Part shown: positions 8,144 to 16,270 of the stretch, piece after piece | How the letters are laid out: each line of letters begins with the position of its first letter | How positions within the stretch are numbered: position 1 is the first letter of the stretch | Assembly (NCBI GenBank): GCA_965205995.1 | Contig: OZ242200.1 | Span: 4,402,001 to 4,466,000, forward strand | Source: MPNO01 sp965205995 | GTDB lineage: Bacteria; Pseudomonadota; Alphaproteobacteria; MPNO01 | Length of the DNA stretch: 64,000 nucleotides | Direction: 5' to 3' | Made by a program: the position numbers and the translations under genes | Notes under the pieces: model-generated | Databases searched by the model: none | Seen by the model: the letters and a program-made list of their open reading frames with translations, nothing else | Told to the model about the DNA's origin: nothing

Positions 8144-9457
8144 TCAGGACATCTGTGCCAGCGGCCAGGCGACGATCGCCGGGAAGGCCAGCACGACGAG
8201 GATGGCGATCACGTCGCAGACCAGGAAGGGGATCGCCGCGCGGTAGATCTCGTTCATCGTCGTTCCCGCCGGCGCGACGCCCTTCATGACGAACAACCCC
8301 GCCCCGAAGGGGGGCGAGGTCGACCCGGTTTCGATCGCGATCAGATAGAGCACCGCGAACCAGATCGGATCGTAGCCGAGCTTGTCCACCACCGGCACGA
8401 ACACCGGCAGGGTGACCAGCATGATCGGCACCGGCCCCATCACCATTCCGAGCCCGATCACCGTGACGATCATCAGCATGACGACCGCGATCGGGCCGGC
8501 GTCGATGCCGAGGACCAGATTGACCAGCCCTTCCGTCGCCCCGGTGAAGGCGAGCATCTGCGTGAATGCGAGCGCGCCGGAGATGATCAGCAGCAGCATC
8601 ACCGAGATCTCGAGACTGCCGACGAGCGCCTTGCGGAACACATCCCAGGTCATGCGCCGGCGGAAAACGGCGAGCAGGAAGGTGGCGAGCGCGCCGGATG
8701 CGGCCGACTCGCTCGGCGTCGCCAGACCGACGAAGATCACGCCGACCACCATGAAGATGATGAAGCCGACCGGGATCACATGCACCGCGGCCGCGCGCAG
8801 CTTCACCGACCACGGAATTCGCTCGACCTCGAAGGCCGGCGCGACATCGGGATCGATCACGCAGCGCCCGACGATGTAGCACGTATAGAGCGCCGCCATG
8901 ATGATCCCGGGCAGGATGATGGCGATCAGGATCCTGCCGATGGAGAGCTCGGCGATCACCCCCAGCAGCACCGCAAGACCGCTCGGCGGGATCATGATCG
9001 CCAGCCCGCCGCTGCCGAGGATGGGACCGAGCGACATCGGCTTGCGGTAGCCGCGCCTCTCCATCTCCGGCACCAGGGTCGATCCGAGCAGCGCGATGCT
9101 GCCCATGCTGTTCCCGGTCAGCGCCGAGAACAGCACGCCTCCCCCCACCGCCATCAGCGCGAGGCGGCCGCGCAGCCTGCCGAACCACTTGTCGAGGGCA
9201 TCGAGAAGGTCGAAGCCGATGCCCGAGTGGAACATGATCTCGCCCATCAGGAGAAAGAGCGCGACCGGAACCAGGGTGAAGCTGGTCAGCGATTCCGAAA
9301 TCTGGATGACCAGCTGCAGCATCCCCGGCACGCCGCCGAAGATAAAATAGGCGCCGATGAGGTTGACGATGAGGAAGGTGAACGCCACCGGCAGGCCGAT
9401 GAGCATCAGGACGAACAGCCCGCCCATGATCACCAGAAATGATTCGTACCATTCCAT
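8144..9457 (-). CDS. TRAP transporter large permease (DctM)
   Basis: 437 aa, 12-13 predicted membrane helices. Family motifs are visible: FSALTGNSMGSIALLGSTLVPEM, then GPILGSGGLAIMIPPS in the first half, and ETGSTSPPFGAGLFVMKG near the end. It is the ion-coupled translocation subunit of a DctPQM system. The dctQ-like gene is immediately upstream (stop 9488) and the receptor gene follows upstream of that, giving transcription order P-Q-M-MBL. The substrate is not identifiable from sequence. Confidence 0.93.
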   Translation of the reverse strand: MEWYESFLVIMGGLFVLMLIGLPVAFTFLIVNLIGAYFIFGGVPGMLQLVIQISESLTSFTLVPVALFLLMGEIMFHSGIGFDLLDALDKWFGRLRGRLALMAVGGGVLFSALTGNSMGSIALLGSTLVPEMERRGYRKPMSLGPILGSGGLAIMIPPSGLAVLLGVIAELSIGRILIAIILPGIIMAALYTCYIVGRCVIDPDVAPAFEVERIPWSVKLRAAAVHVIPVGFIIFMVVGVIFVGLATPSESAASGALATFLLAVFRRRMTWDVFRKALVGSLEISVMLLLIISGALAFTQMLAFTGATEGLVNLVLGIDAGPIAVVMLMIVTVIGLGMVMGPVPIMLVTLPVFVPVVDKLGYDPIWFAVLYLIAIETGSTSPPFGAGLFVMKGVAPAGTTMNEIYRAAIPFLVCDVIAILVVLAFPAIVAWPLAQMS

Positions 9458-9487
9458 CGCGGCCCGTCCAGGTGCCCGGATCCGGCC

Positions 9488-10003
9488 CTAGCGCGGCCCG
9501 ACCGCGAGCGGCAGACCGAGCGCGGCGCGCAGCCCCCGGCGCAGGAACTGGATGCCGAGCAGGGTGAACCCGAACGGCACCACGGCCGTGATCCAGTACG
9601 CCAGAGGCGCCATGATCGTCGGCTCGCGAATTTCGTGCCGGTACTGGTCTAGCACCGTGAGAAGGCCGAACCAGGCGACGATGAAGCAAGCCACCGCGGC
9701 GGCGATCGACAGCACCAGGTGCAGATAGCGGCTGCTGCGGTCACCCAGCCGGTTCAGCAGCAGGTCGAGCGCGACATGCTTGTCGTTTCCCAGCACCCAG
9801 GCCGCGGCCAGGAAGGTGATGTAAAGAAGCGTGATCTCGCTGATCTCGACGAGCCATGGATTTGAGACGTCGATCGTCGCGCGGGTAACGATCTCGGTGC
9901 ATACCGCAAGCGTGATCAGCACGAACAGGGCGCAGGCTATGGCCGCGAGCGCCCGGTTGAGCCGGTCGAACCACCTGGCGGCCCGGGTCAGCGTATCGCG
10001 CAT
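9488..10003 (-). CDS. TRAP transporter small permease (DctQ)
   Basis: 171 aa with four hydrophobic helices and the conserved second-helix pattern NPWLVEISEITLLYITFLA and GNDKHVALDLL, typical of DctQ. It pairs with the large permease downstream to form the membrane complex. The start ATG at 10003 lies 96 nt after the probable true end of the receptor gene, and a strong hairpin sits in that gap (10024-10067). A long out-of-frame reading of the receptor gene runs through the first half of this gene and is probably an artefact of a frameshift. Confidence 0.92.
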   Translation of the reverse strand: MRDTLTRAARWFDRLNRALAAIACALFVLITLAVCTEIVTRATIDVSNPWLVEISEITLLYITFLAAAWVLGNDKHVALDLLLNRLGDRSSRYLHLVLSIAAAVACFIVAWFGLLTVLDQYRHEIREPTIMAPLAYWITAVVPFGFTLLGIQFLRRGLRAALGLPLAVGPR

Positions 10004-10023
10004 GACCTCGCTCGTCGGTGCGG

Positions 10024-10067
10024 CGCCCGCCGCCGGCCCTGTCGCTGCAGGGCCGGCCCGGCGGGCG
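10024..10067 (-). promoter_or_regulatory. Large intercistronic hairpin between dctP and dctQ
   Basis: GCCGGCCCT at 10032-10040 pairs perfectly with AGGGCCGGC at 10049-10057 around an 8-nt loop. The stem extends outward by 8 bp (10024-10031 with 10060-10067) across a 2-nt bulge. Such structures between receptor and permease genes often protect upstream mRNA and give a receptor excess over permease. No T-run follows, so a simple intrinsic terminator is less likely. Confidence 0.6.
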
Positions 10068-10099
10068 CGGACAAAGAAGAGCCGATCGGAAGAACCGGC

Positions 10100-11093
10100 C
10101 TATTTCATCGCCGGCGGCGCTTTGCAACATCGACTGCAGGCGCTTGCCCTCTTCGGGGGCCTTCTTGCGCACCGCGGCCCAGGCCGCCTCCAGCACCAGC
10201 TTGGCGAATTTCTTTTCTTCCTCCGGGGAGAACCCGACGGCCTTCACCCCGGTCTTCTCAAGCTCCGCGTAGCCGTTGCGGAGCCGCTCGTCCCAGCTTG
10301 CCTCGTAGGTCGGCGGCTCGATATTGCGCACGAAGTCGACCACCTTGGCGCGGGTCGCGGCCGGGATCTTCGCCCAGGCGCGCGGATTGACCAGGAAGTG
10401 GAACGTCGCCCGGTAGAAGCCCGGTTTCACATAGGCGCCGAGCAGGCCCTTGTATTGCCGCGCCGTGCCGGATACGCCGGTGACGAACCCCTTCACGATG
10501 CCCCGCTCCATGGCGGTGTAGATCGCCGGCATGGGCAGAACCAGCGGCGATGCGCCGAGCGCCGCGACGGCGGGCGCGATCGCCGGGAACACCCGGATTT
10601 TCCTGTTCTTGAAATCGGCCAAAGTCGCGATCGGCTCGCGCAGGAAGATATGGAAGCGCAGCTGCGAGACCGGTGCCTCTCCGACATAGACAAGGCCCTT
10701 GGCCGCATGGAGTTCGGCCATGTAGTCGTGATAGCCGGTGGCCTTGATCTCTTCATAGGTCTTGTTCGAGTAGTTGGCCGCCCCGGAGACGTTGAGAATC
10801 CCGTTGGCGTAGCTCGGGCTGGTGAGGGTCGCATCCACGGAGCCGAGGCGCACCGCGTTGGGTTGCTTGAACTGGGGCACCACCTCCGGCCCGCCGCGCC
10901 AATCGATGCGCAACTCGCCGGCGAGCTTCTTGTTGAGCCGCGTGATGAGGCCGTTGAAGGATTGGCCGATCGGCGTCTTCTTGGCGAGCATGGAGACGAG
11001 CTTGACGGTCGACTCCGCCGCGCCCGACGTTTGGAACGGCACCACAAGAAGCGCGGCGACGGCGACCAGGACGGCTGCCGAATAACGTTTCAT
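10100..11093 (-). CDS. TRAP solute-binding protein (DctP), probable 3' frameshift
   Basis: Periplasmic receptor of the DctPQM system. Signal peptide MKRYSAAVLVAVAALLVVP...TSGA, then a mature domain with RIDWRGGPEVVPQFKQPNAV and FKNRKIRVFPAIAPAV. In the ATG frame the protein would run to 450 aa (stop at 9741), ending in an Arg-rich tail that is a shadow of dctQ. Near 10120-10128 the other frame reads KAPPAMK and stops at TAG (10102-10100), giving about 330 aa, the normal family length. One surplus nucleotide near codon 325 explains this. I therefore give the coordinates of the repaired gene. Either a sequencing error or a recent mutation; loss of a few C-terminal residues alone might be tolerated, but a 120-residue tail less so. 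Confidence 0.75.
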
Positions 11094-11167
11094 CCCTTCT
11101 GTCTCCCTGTCCTCTGTTACGGGTTTCCCGACGCGACCTTAGGGACAATGGCTTTCCCTTGCACGCA

Positions 11168-12352
11168 TTAGTGGCGGACATTCCCCGCGCCGGGCGTCCC
11201 GGGCTTGAGCCCGGGCTTGAGATTGACGACGACGACCGCCCCGATGGCCATCGCCGCCCCGCCGATCAGGAAGATCGGGACATAGCTCCCGGTGAGATCG
11301 AACAGCGCCACCAGCAGGTAGCCGGCGATGGCTTGGGCGACACCGCCCACCAACGCCATGGCGCGCCACAGCGGCGGCATCTCTTCCGGGCCCACGATCT
11401 GGTGCACGCGGCCCGAGACGATGGCCGAGAATCCGGGCTGTGCGCCGACGACGAGGGACGAGAAGACCAGCACCCAGCCATAGGGAAGGATCACCGGGAG
11501 GGCGACGCCCGCGGCAAGGCTCGCCAGCACCAGGACGAGGGCGGTGCGGTGTCCCATGCGGTCGGCGAGGCGGCCCCAGAGAAAGGTTCCGGTCATCGCG
11601 CCGAGCCCAAACAGCACCCAGTGGATGCCCCCGAAGGCGATGCTCTCGCCGAGCCCGCGCACCAGGTAGTCGACCCAGTAAATGGTGTGCGGGATGAGGC
11701 CGATCCCGAACAGGCTCTGCGCCGCGATCAGCCGGAACGCGGCGGGGGTTGGACGGAAGCGGGAGGGCGGCCCTCCGTCCGGCGCCGGTTCCGCCGGCCC
11801 CGCCGTGCGCCATCCCCAGAGGGCAACCGCAACCCCCGCCGCTCCGACCAGCGCGAGCCCCGACCACGCCGCGACAAGGCTGTGCCGGAGGAGCAGCGGC
11901 ACCAGAACGCCGGAGGCGAGGATTGCGATGCCGACACCGGTGAAGACGATCCCCGTCGCCGCGCCGAGGCGCTCCGGCGGCGCGTGCCGGGTGACGATCG
12001 CCAGCGCATAGATCATCATCACGCCCATCGCGATCCCGGCGACGCAGCGCCAGAAAGCGAGCCATGCGGCGCCCAAAGGCGCGATGCTGGCGACCAGGCA
12101 GGCGAGCGTGATCCACAGACACGCCCTGAGCAGCGCGGCCTCTCCCATCGGGCGGCGCAGCCACGGCGCGGCGAGCGCGCCGATCAGAAAGCCGGCGAGA
12201 TTGAATGCCGCCACCGATCCGGCTTCGGCGGCGCTGAACCCGGCGTCCTGGATCAAGGCGGGGATCAGCGGCGTGTAGGAGAACCGGCCGATCCCCATGC
12301 CGACCAAAAGCGTGGCCGCGCCCCCGACCGATAGCCGCACCCATGTCGGCAT
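11168..12352 (-). CDS. MFS transporter, YbfB/YjiJ-like
   Basis: 394 aa with 12 hydrophobic segments. The start MPTWVRLSVGGAATLLVGMG and GRFSYTPLIPALIQDAGFS fit the YbfB/YjiJ MFS family (IGRFxYTPLLP motif). A hydrophilic loop at about residues 190-215 separates the two six-helix halves. Inner membrane; the substrate is unknown, and the neighbouring TRAP genes suggest an organic acid. It lies between two TRAP operons, 74 nt upstream of the dctP gene at 11093 on the same strand, and is probably co-transcribed with the upstream set. Confidence 0.85.
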   Translation of the reverse strand: MPTWVRLSVGGAATLLVGMGIGRFSYTPLIPALIQDAGFSAAEAGSVAAFNLAGFLIGALAAPWLRRPMGEAALLRACLWITLACLVASIAPLGAAWLAFWRCVAGIAMGVMMIYALAIVTRHAPPERLGAATGIVFTGVGIAILASGVLVPLLLRHSLVAAWSGLALVGAAGVAVALWGWRTAGPAEPAPDGGPPSRFRPTPAAFRLIAAQSLFGIGLIPHTIYWVDYLVRGLGESIAFGGIHWVLFGLGAMTGTFLWGRLADRMGHRTALVLVLASLAAGVALPVILPYGWVLVFSSLVVGAQPGFSAIVSGRVHQIVGPEEMPPLWRAMALVGGVAQAIAGYLLVALFDLTGSYVPIFLIGGAAMAIGAVVVVNLKPGLKPGTPGAGNVRH

Positions 12353-12400
12353 CGACAGCCCTCTATGACAGACGGTCCGTTGCGGCGGACATCTATCCGC

Positions 12401-13741
12401 TCAATTCAGCATCGTGTTCGGCAGGATCAGCGACAAGCCGGGGAAGGCGACCAGGATCGCGAGGCAGATCATCATCCCCGCCCAGAACGGCAGGATGCCG
12501 ATATAGATGTCCCGCATCGGCACGTCGCGCGCGACCCCCTTGACGACGAAAACGTTCATCCCGACCGGCGGGCTGATCAGCGCCATCTCGAGGATGATCA
12601 CCATCACCACGCCGAACCAGATCCTGAGGTCGCTCGAATCGGGACGCATTCCGAGGAAGGCCGGGAGTTCCGATTGCTCGATGATGGGGAGCACGATCGG
12701 CAGGATCAGCACCATCATCGCAAACCCGTCGAGGAAGGTGCCGAGCACGATGAAGGCGAACAATATGATCGCCAGCAGGGCGATCGGCCCGAGCTCGAGC
12801 GCCTTCAGCGCCGCGGCCAGCGTCTCCGGAATCTGGGTCAGCGCGAGGAAGGGGGAGAAGACCGCCGCGCCGAGGATGATGAAGTAGATCATCGCCGTCG
12901 TGCTCACCGTGTTGAGCAGCACCGAGCTTGCCATCCGCCGGGACAGGGCGCCACGGCGCAGGGCGAAAAGGATCGCCAGCACCGCGCCCACGGCGGCGGC
13001 TTCCACCGGGGTGAAGACGCCGCCGTAAATCCCCCCGATCGAGACCACGATGATGAAGATGATCGACAGCCCGCGGCCGAGCGCCCGGCGCTTCTCCGCC
13101 CAGTCGTAACGTCTGGCGGCGGGGCCGATCTCCGGTTTCAGCGCGATCTGGATGAAGATCGCGATCAGGAAGATCGCCGCCAGCAGGATCCCCGGGATGA
13201 CCCCGGCGAGAAACAGCCGGCCGATCGATTCCTCGGTCAGGATGGCGTAGATCACGAACCCGGTCGATGGCGGGATGAGGATGCCGAGCGTGCCGCCCGC
13301 CGCCACCGCGCCGGCCGCGAGCTTGCGGTCATAGCCGAAGCGCGCCATCTCCGGCAGGGCGACGCGGCCGATGGTGAGCGCGGATGCGACGGAAGATCCC
13401 GAGAGCGCCGCGAACCCGGTGCAGCCCAGAACCGTGCCGTGCGCGAGCCCGCCCCGCATCCAGCCCACCCAGGCATTGGCCGCGTTGTAGAGGTCGCGGC
13501 TCATTCCGCAGGCGCTGGCGACATTGCCCATCAGGACGAAGAACGGGATCACGGTGAGCTCGTAGAAGATCAGCGTGCTCCAGGTCTCGGTGACCAGGGT
13601 GGCGAGCGCGGCGGGCCAGCTGTTGAGGACGACGAGGCCGGCGAATCCGACCGCCGTCATGGCCAGCGCAACCGGCACGCGCTGGCTCATCAGGAGGAGC
13701 AGGAGGACCAGCCCGAGAATGCCCAGGAGCGTCGGGTCCAT
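12401..13741 (-). CDS. TRAP transporter large permease (DctM), second system
   Basis: 446 aa, 12 or more membrane helices. Motifs: FAALSGSSVASALTIGRVALPEM, AGGTLGILIPPSTGFVIYAI, GGIYGGVFTPVEAAAVGA and EMALISPPVGMNVFVVKG, all standard for the large subunit. The start is the ATG at 13741, whose A is shared with the TGA of the dctQ gene. Longer in-frame readings would only be an Arg-rich shadow of dctQ. This is the last gene of the second P-Q-M set (receptor at 14294-15298). It closely resembles the large permease of the third set at 53038-54354 in motif wording but is not identical. Confidence 0.93.
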   Translation of the reverse strand: MDPTLLGILGLVLLLLLMSQRVPVALAMTAVGFAGLVVLNSWPAALATLVTETWSTLIFYELTVIPFFVLMGNVASACGMSRDLYNAANAWVGWMRGGLAHGTVLGCTGFAALSGSSVASALTIGRVALPEMARFGYDRKLAAGAVAAGGTLGILIPPSTGFVIYAILTEESIGRLFLAGVIPGILLAAIFLIAIFIQIALKPEIGPAARRYDWAEKRRALGRGLSIIFIIVVSIGGIYGGVFTPVEAAAVGAVLAILFALRRGALSRRMASSVLLNTVSTTAMIYFIILGAAVFSPFLALTQIPETLAAALKALELGPIALLAIILFAFIVLGTFLDGFAMMVLILPIVLPIIEQSELPAFLGMRPDSSDLRIWFGVVMVIILEMALISPPVGMNVFVVKGVARDVPMRDIYIGILPFWAGMMICLAILVAFPGLSLILPNTMLN

Positions 13742-14256
13742 CAGCCGCCGTCGGTCTCCGCCGCCGCCCAGCCGGCGCGGAAGCCGAGCGGCCGCCCGGT
13801 TACGGCAAGCGCGATTTCGGCCGCGAGAACGAGCGCCTGGAAGGCGGCGGCCCCCGCCAGCACCCAGAAGAAGGGCCGGAACGGCAGCGCGATCATGTTG
13901 GTCGCCTCGTTGAACAGCGCCGCGTCGTCCGCGCGCACCCAGGCGCGCCAGGCAAGGAGGGCGAAGATCAAGCACCCGATCGCGCGCACCGTGACGTCGC
14001 GGCCCCGGTTCAGCGCGCCGATCCGGTAATCCGGAAAGAGATCCACCACGATGTGTCCGCCGATGCGCCAGGTGAAGGGGAAGGCGAGGGCGACCACCGT
14101 CACCATCCCCATTTCCAGCAAATCCTTCGCGCCGAGGATCGGCGCGGCGAAGACGTAGCGGAGGACGACGTCGGCGAAGGTCAGGCCGATCAGCGCGACC
14201 AGAATGCAGCCGGAAACGACGGCGAGCCCGCCCGAAATGTTGTCGAGCGCCTTCAA
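13741..14256 (-). CDS. TRAP transporter small permease (DctQ), second system
   Basis: 171 aa with four hydrophobic helices; TFADVVLRYVFAAPILGAKDLLEMGM and FTWRIGGHIVVDLF match the small subunit signature. It begins 37 nt after the stop of the receptor gene and is translationally coupled to the large permease (TGATG). The C-terminal 30 residues are hydrophilic and probably cytoplasmic. Confidence 0.9.
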   Translation of the reverse strand: MKALDNISGGLAVVSGCILVALIGLTFADVVLRYVFAAPILGAKDLLEMGMVTVVALAFPFTWRIGGHIVVDLFPDYRIGALNRGRDVTVRAIGCLIFALLAWRAWVRADDAALFNEATNMIALPFRPFFWVLAGAAAFQALVLAAEIALAVTGRPLGFRAGWAAAETDGG

Positions 14257-14293
14257 GAGGTCCCGCCCGGCGCCATTTCCGGGCCGGCGATGC

Positions 14294-15298
14294 CTATTTC
14301 TTCATCGCCGCGACGATCTTGCTCGCGGGGGTCCCCTTGCCGTCGAGCTCCTTGAGCACGCCGGTCACGGCTTCTGCCGCGCGCTTGTCGAACGCGGCGC
14401 GCGCTGCCGCCGACAGCTCGACGATCTGCTTGCCCGGCAGCCCGCGGAATTTCGACAGCGCGATCTGGCCGAACCTGGCGAGACCCGCCGCCGACCGCAG
14501 GCTGATATCGAGCCCGGTCAGCTTGTCGAGCGCCGTCCGGTTGCCGGGCGAGAGCTCGTCATAGGCCTGCTGGTTCATCACCATGAAGATCGTGGTCGGC
14601 ATCTCCGGCAGGCCGACGGTGACGAATTTGGTGGGCTCGATCAGCTTGAAGATGAGCAGCGAATCGGAGCCCATCAGCGCGCCGTCTACCACGCCGGTGC
14701 TCATCGAGGTGTAGACCTTGGTCGCCGGCATCTGTACCGGGGTCGCGCCGTAGGACGAAATCACCGCCGCCGCCGACTTGGAGGCGACGCGGATCTTCAG
14801 CCCCTTGAGGTCGTCAAGCGTCCGCACCGGCTTGTCGCGCATCATGAAGACCGCCGGCGGGGTTACGAAGACGGCGAGCGGGCGGGTGCGCTTGAACTCG
14901 TCCCGCAGATGGGCGTCCATCACCTTCCACAGCTTTTGCGTCGCGTCCTGGTGGCCGTGGGTGACTCCGGGAAGCTCGATCAGCAGCGTCTTGGGGAACA
15001 CCGGGGAGGTGTAGCCGGGCAGACCGTAGGAGATCTCCGCGATCCGCCTGACCGCCCGCTGGTATTGCTCGACCGGTCCCTTGCCCAGCGCGCCGGCGGC
15101 GTAGACCTTGATCTTGACCGCGCCATCGGTCGCCTTTGCGAGATCGTCGGCGAGCTTGAGAAAGATCGGCTTGTGGAGGATGTATTGCGGCGGCACGAAA
15201 CTCGCGAATTTGAGCACGGTTTCCGCCGCGGCCGGCTGTACAAGCCAGGCCGCCGCGGCCAGCGCCGGGGCGAGGAAGCCGAGAGCCCTGAGTTTCAT
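14294..15298 (-). CDS. TRAP solute-binding protein (DctP), second system
   Basis: 334 aa periplasmic receptor. Sec signal peptide (MKLRALGFLAPALAAAAWLVQPAAA) cleaved about residue 25. The mature protein starts ETVLKFASFVPPQYILHKPIF. The region LKGLKIRVASKSAAAVISSYG (about 160-180) contains the conserved Arg that usually ligates the substrate carboxylate in DctP proteins, and YTSMSTGVVDGALMG follows. First gene of the P-Q-M operon transcribed leftward. The upstream 12 nt separate it from the minus-strand bolA gene, so it may be read from the same transcript. Confidence 0.92.
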   Translation of the reverse strand: MKLRALGFLAPALAAAAWLVQPAAAETVLKFASFVPPQYILHKPIFLKLADDLAKATDGAVKIKVYAAGALGKGPVEQYQRAVRRIAEISYGLPGYTSPVFPKTLLIELPGVTHGHQDATQKLWKVMDAHLRDEFKRTRPLAVFVTPPAVFMMRDKPVRTLDDLKGLKIRVASKSAAAVISSYGATPVQMPATKVYTSMSTGVVDGALMGSDSLLIFKLIEPTKFVTVGLPEMPTTIFMVMNQQAYDELSPGNRTALDKLTGLDISLRSAAGLARFGQIALSKFRGLPGKQIVELSAAARAAFDKRAAEAVTGVLKELDGKGTPASKIVAAMKK

Positions 15299-15310
15299 AG
15301 CGGTCCCTTC

Positions 15311-15586
15311 CTATGGGGTTGCGTCGGCGGGGGGCCGGGCCGCGACCGAGAGCGCATGCACCGGGCCGGCGAGCTCCTCCGCCAGGCAGGCATAGACCAG
15401 CCGCTGGCGCTCGACCCGGCTCCTTCCGGCGAAGGCGGCGGCGGTGATCTCGACCCGGAAATGGCTTTCCCCGCCATCCGGCGCACCCGCATGGCCGAGA
15501 TGGAGGTGGGATTCATCGACGATCTCGAGATGGACCGGACGAAACGCCTCTTCCAGCTTGCCGCGAATGGTCTCCGCCACGCCCAT
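15311..15586 (-). CDS. BolA family protein
   Basis: 91 aa. Hallmarks of BolA: VHLEIVDESHLHLGHAG (residues 18-34), SHFRVEI, then FAGRSRVERQRLVYACL and a C-terminal VHALSVAA. BolA proteins act with monothiol glutaredoxins in iron-sulfur handling and iron regulation. It is divergent from the J-domain gene at 15676, and this bolA / J-domain / cobS / cobT arrangement is a familiar alphaproteobacterial neighbourhood. The invariant His in the 'H' region is present in both HLHLGH and SHF. No Cys residue for metal binding beyond the single one in YACL. Confidence 0.9.
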   Translation of the reverse strand: MGVAETIRGKLEEAFRPVHLEIVDESHLHLGHAGAPDGGESHFRVEITAAAFAGRSRVERQRLVYACLAEELAGPVHALSVAARPPADATP

Positions 15587-15639
15587 GATCGTCCCGTTTC
15601 AGCCCGGCGCCGGCGGCCGATTGCGCCGCGGCGCCGCGC

Positions 15640-15668
15640 TTGCCTGCCCCCTTTGCCCACCGCATACT
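15640..15668 (+). promoter_or_regulatory. Candidate promoter for the J-domain gene
   Basis: TTGCCT (15640-15645), a 17-nt spacer and CATACT (15663-15668) lie just upstream of the ATG at 15676. Spacing is ideal but both boxes are imperfect, and the transcript would be nearly leaderless. Confidence 0.3.
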
Positions 15669-15675
15669 GCGCGCC

Positions 15676-16233
15676 ATGAAGGCTTACGGCAACGCCTCTA
15701 TCGACATGCGGATCGAATGCGAAGCGCAGGTTTGCGCGGCGCCGAATTGCGATGAGCCGGCGGACTATCGCGCCCCGTGCTCGCGCGAGCGGCTGTCCGA
15801 CTATATTTGGTTGTGTCTCGAGCATGTTCGCGCGTACAACAAGGCTTGGGACTACTACGCCGGCATGGGCGAGGCCGAGATTGAGGCCCACCGCCGTGCC
15901 GACATCACGTGGCGGCGACCGTCTTGGCCGTTCGGCACCGGTCGAACGGGTGCGCGCTTCGATGCGCGCGACCCGTTCGACCTGTTCCCCGGCGAGCAGC
16001 GCGCCGCCTATGACGTGGGCGACCGTCTGGCGCTGATCGACCCGGCGGAAAAGCGGGCGCTCGACGTCATGAATTTGACCCCGCCGGTGACGGCGGAACT
16101 GGTGAAGCTGCGATACAAGGAGCTTGTCAAGCAGTTGCACCCCGACGTCAATGGCGGGGACAAGCGCGCCGAGGACCGTCTCAAGCTGGTCAACGACGCC
16201 TACCGGACGCTCAGCGCCGCCCGCTCCATTTAG
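15676..16233 (+). CDS. J-domain (DnaJ-like) protein
   Basis: 185 aa. The C-terminal 60 residues form a J domain: helix II (RYKELVKQLHPDVNGGD) with the HPD signature, then helix III with LVNDAYRTL. The N-terminal part has Cys residues (CAAPNCDEPADYRAPC) that could bind a metal, then an aromatic stretch. It probably acts as a co-chaperone stimulating DnaK. The start ATG at 15676 (MKAYGNASIDMR) is preferred over an upstream in-frame ATG at 15640 because of the short intergenic gap. It lies 37 nt before cobS and is probably in one operon with it. Confidence 0.88.
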   Translation: MKAYGNASIDMRIECEAQVCAAPNCDEPADYRAPCSRERLSDYIWLCLEHVRAYNKAWDYYAGMGEAEIEAHRRADITWRRPSWPFGTGRTGARFDARDPFDLFPGEQRAAYDVGDRLALIDPAEKRALDVMNLTPPVTAELVKLRYKELVKQLHPDVNGGDKRAEDRLKLVNDAYRTLSAARSI

Positions 16234-16270
16234 CCTGCTTCACGTTACACTCACCAAGGATTGATGGTTT

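Noticed and set aside
9741..10102. The 120-residue tail of the dctP reading that overlaps dctQ
   Set aside because: Arg-rich, out-of-frame translation of dctQ; better explained by a frameshift than by a true dual-coding region.
9831..11171. Long + strand open frame across the dctP and dctQ genes
   Set aside because: Antisense of clearly homologous TRAP genes; no recognisable domain.
14204..15679. Long + strand open frame antisense to dctP and bolA
   Set aside because: Shadow of two minus-strand genes with strong family motifs.
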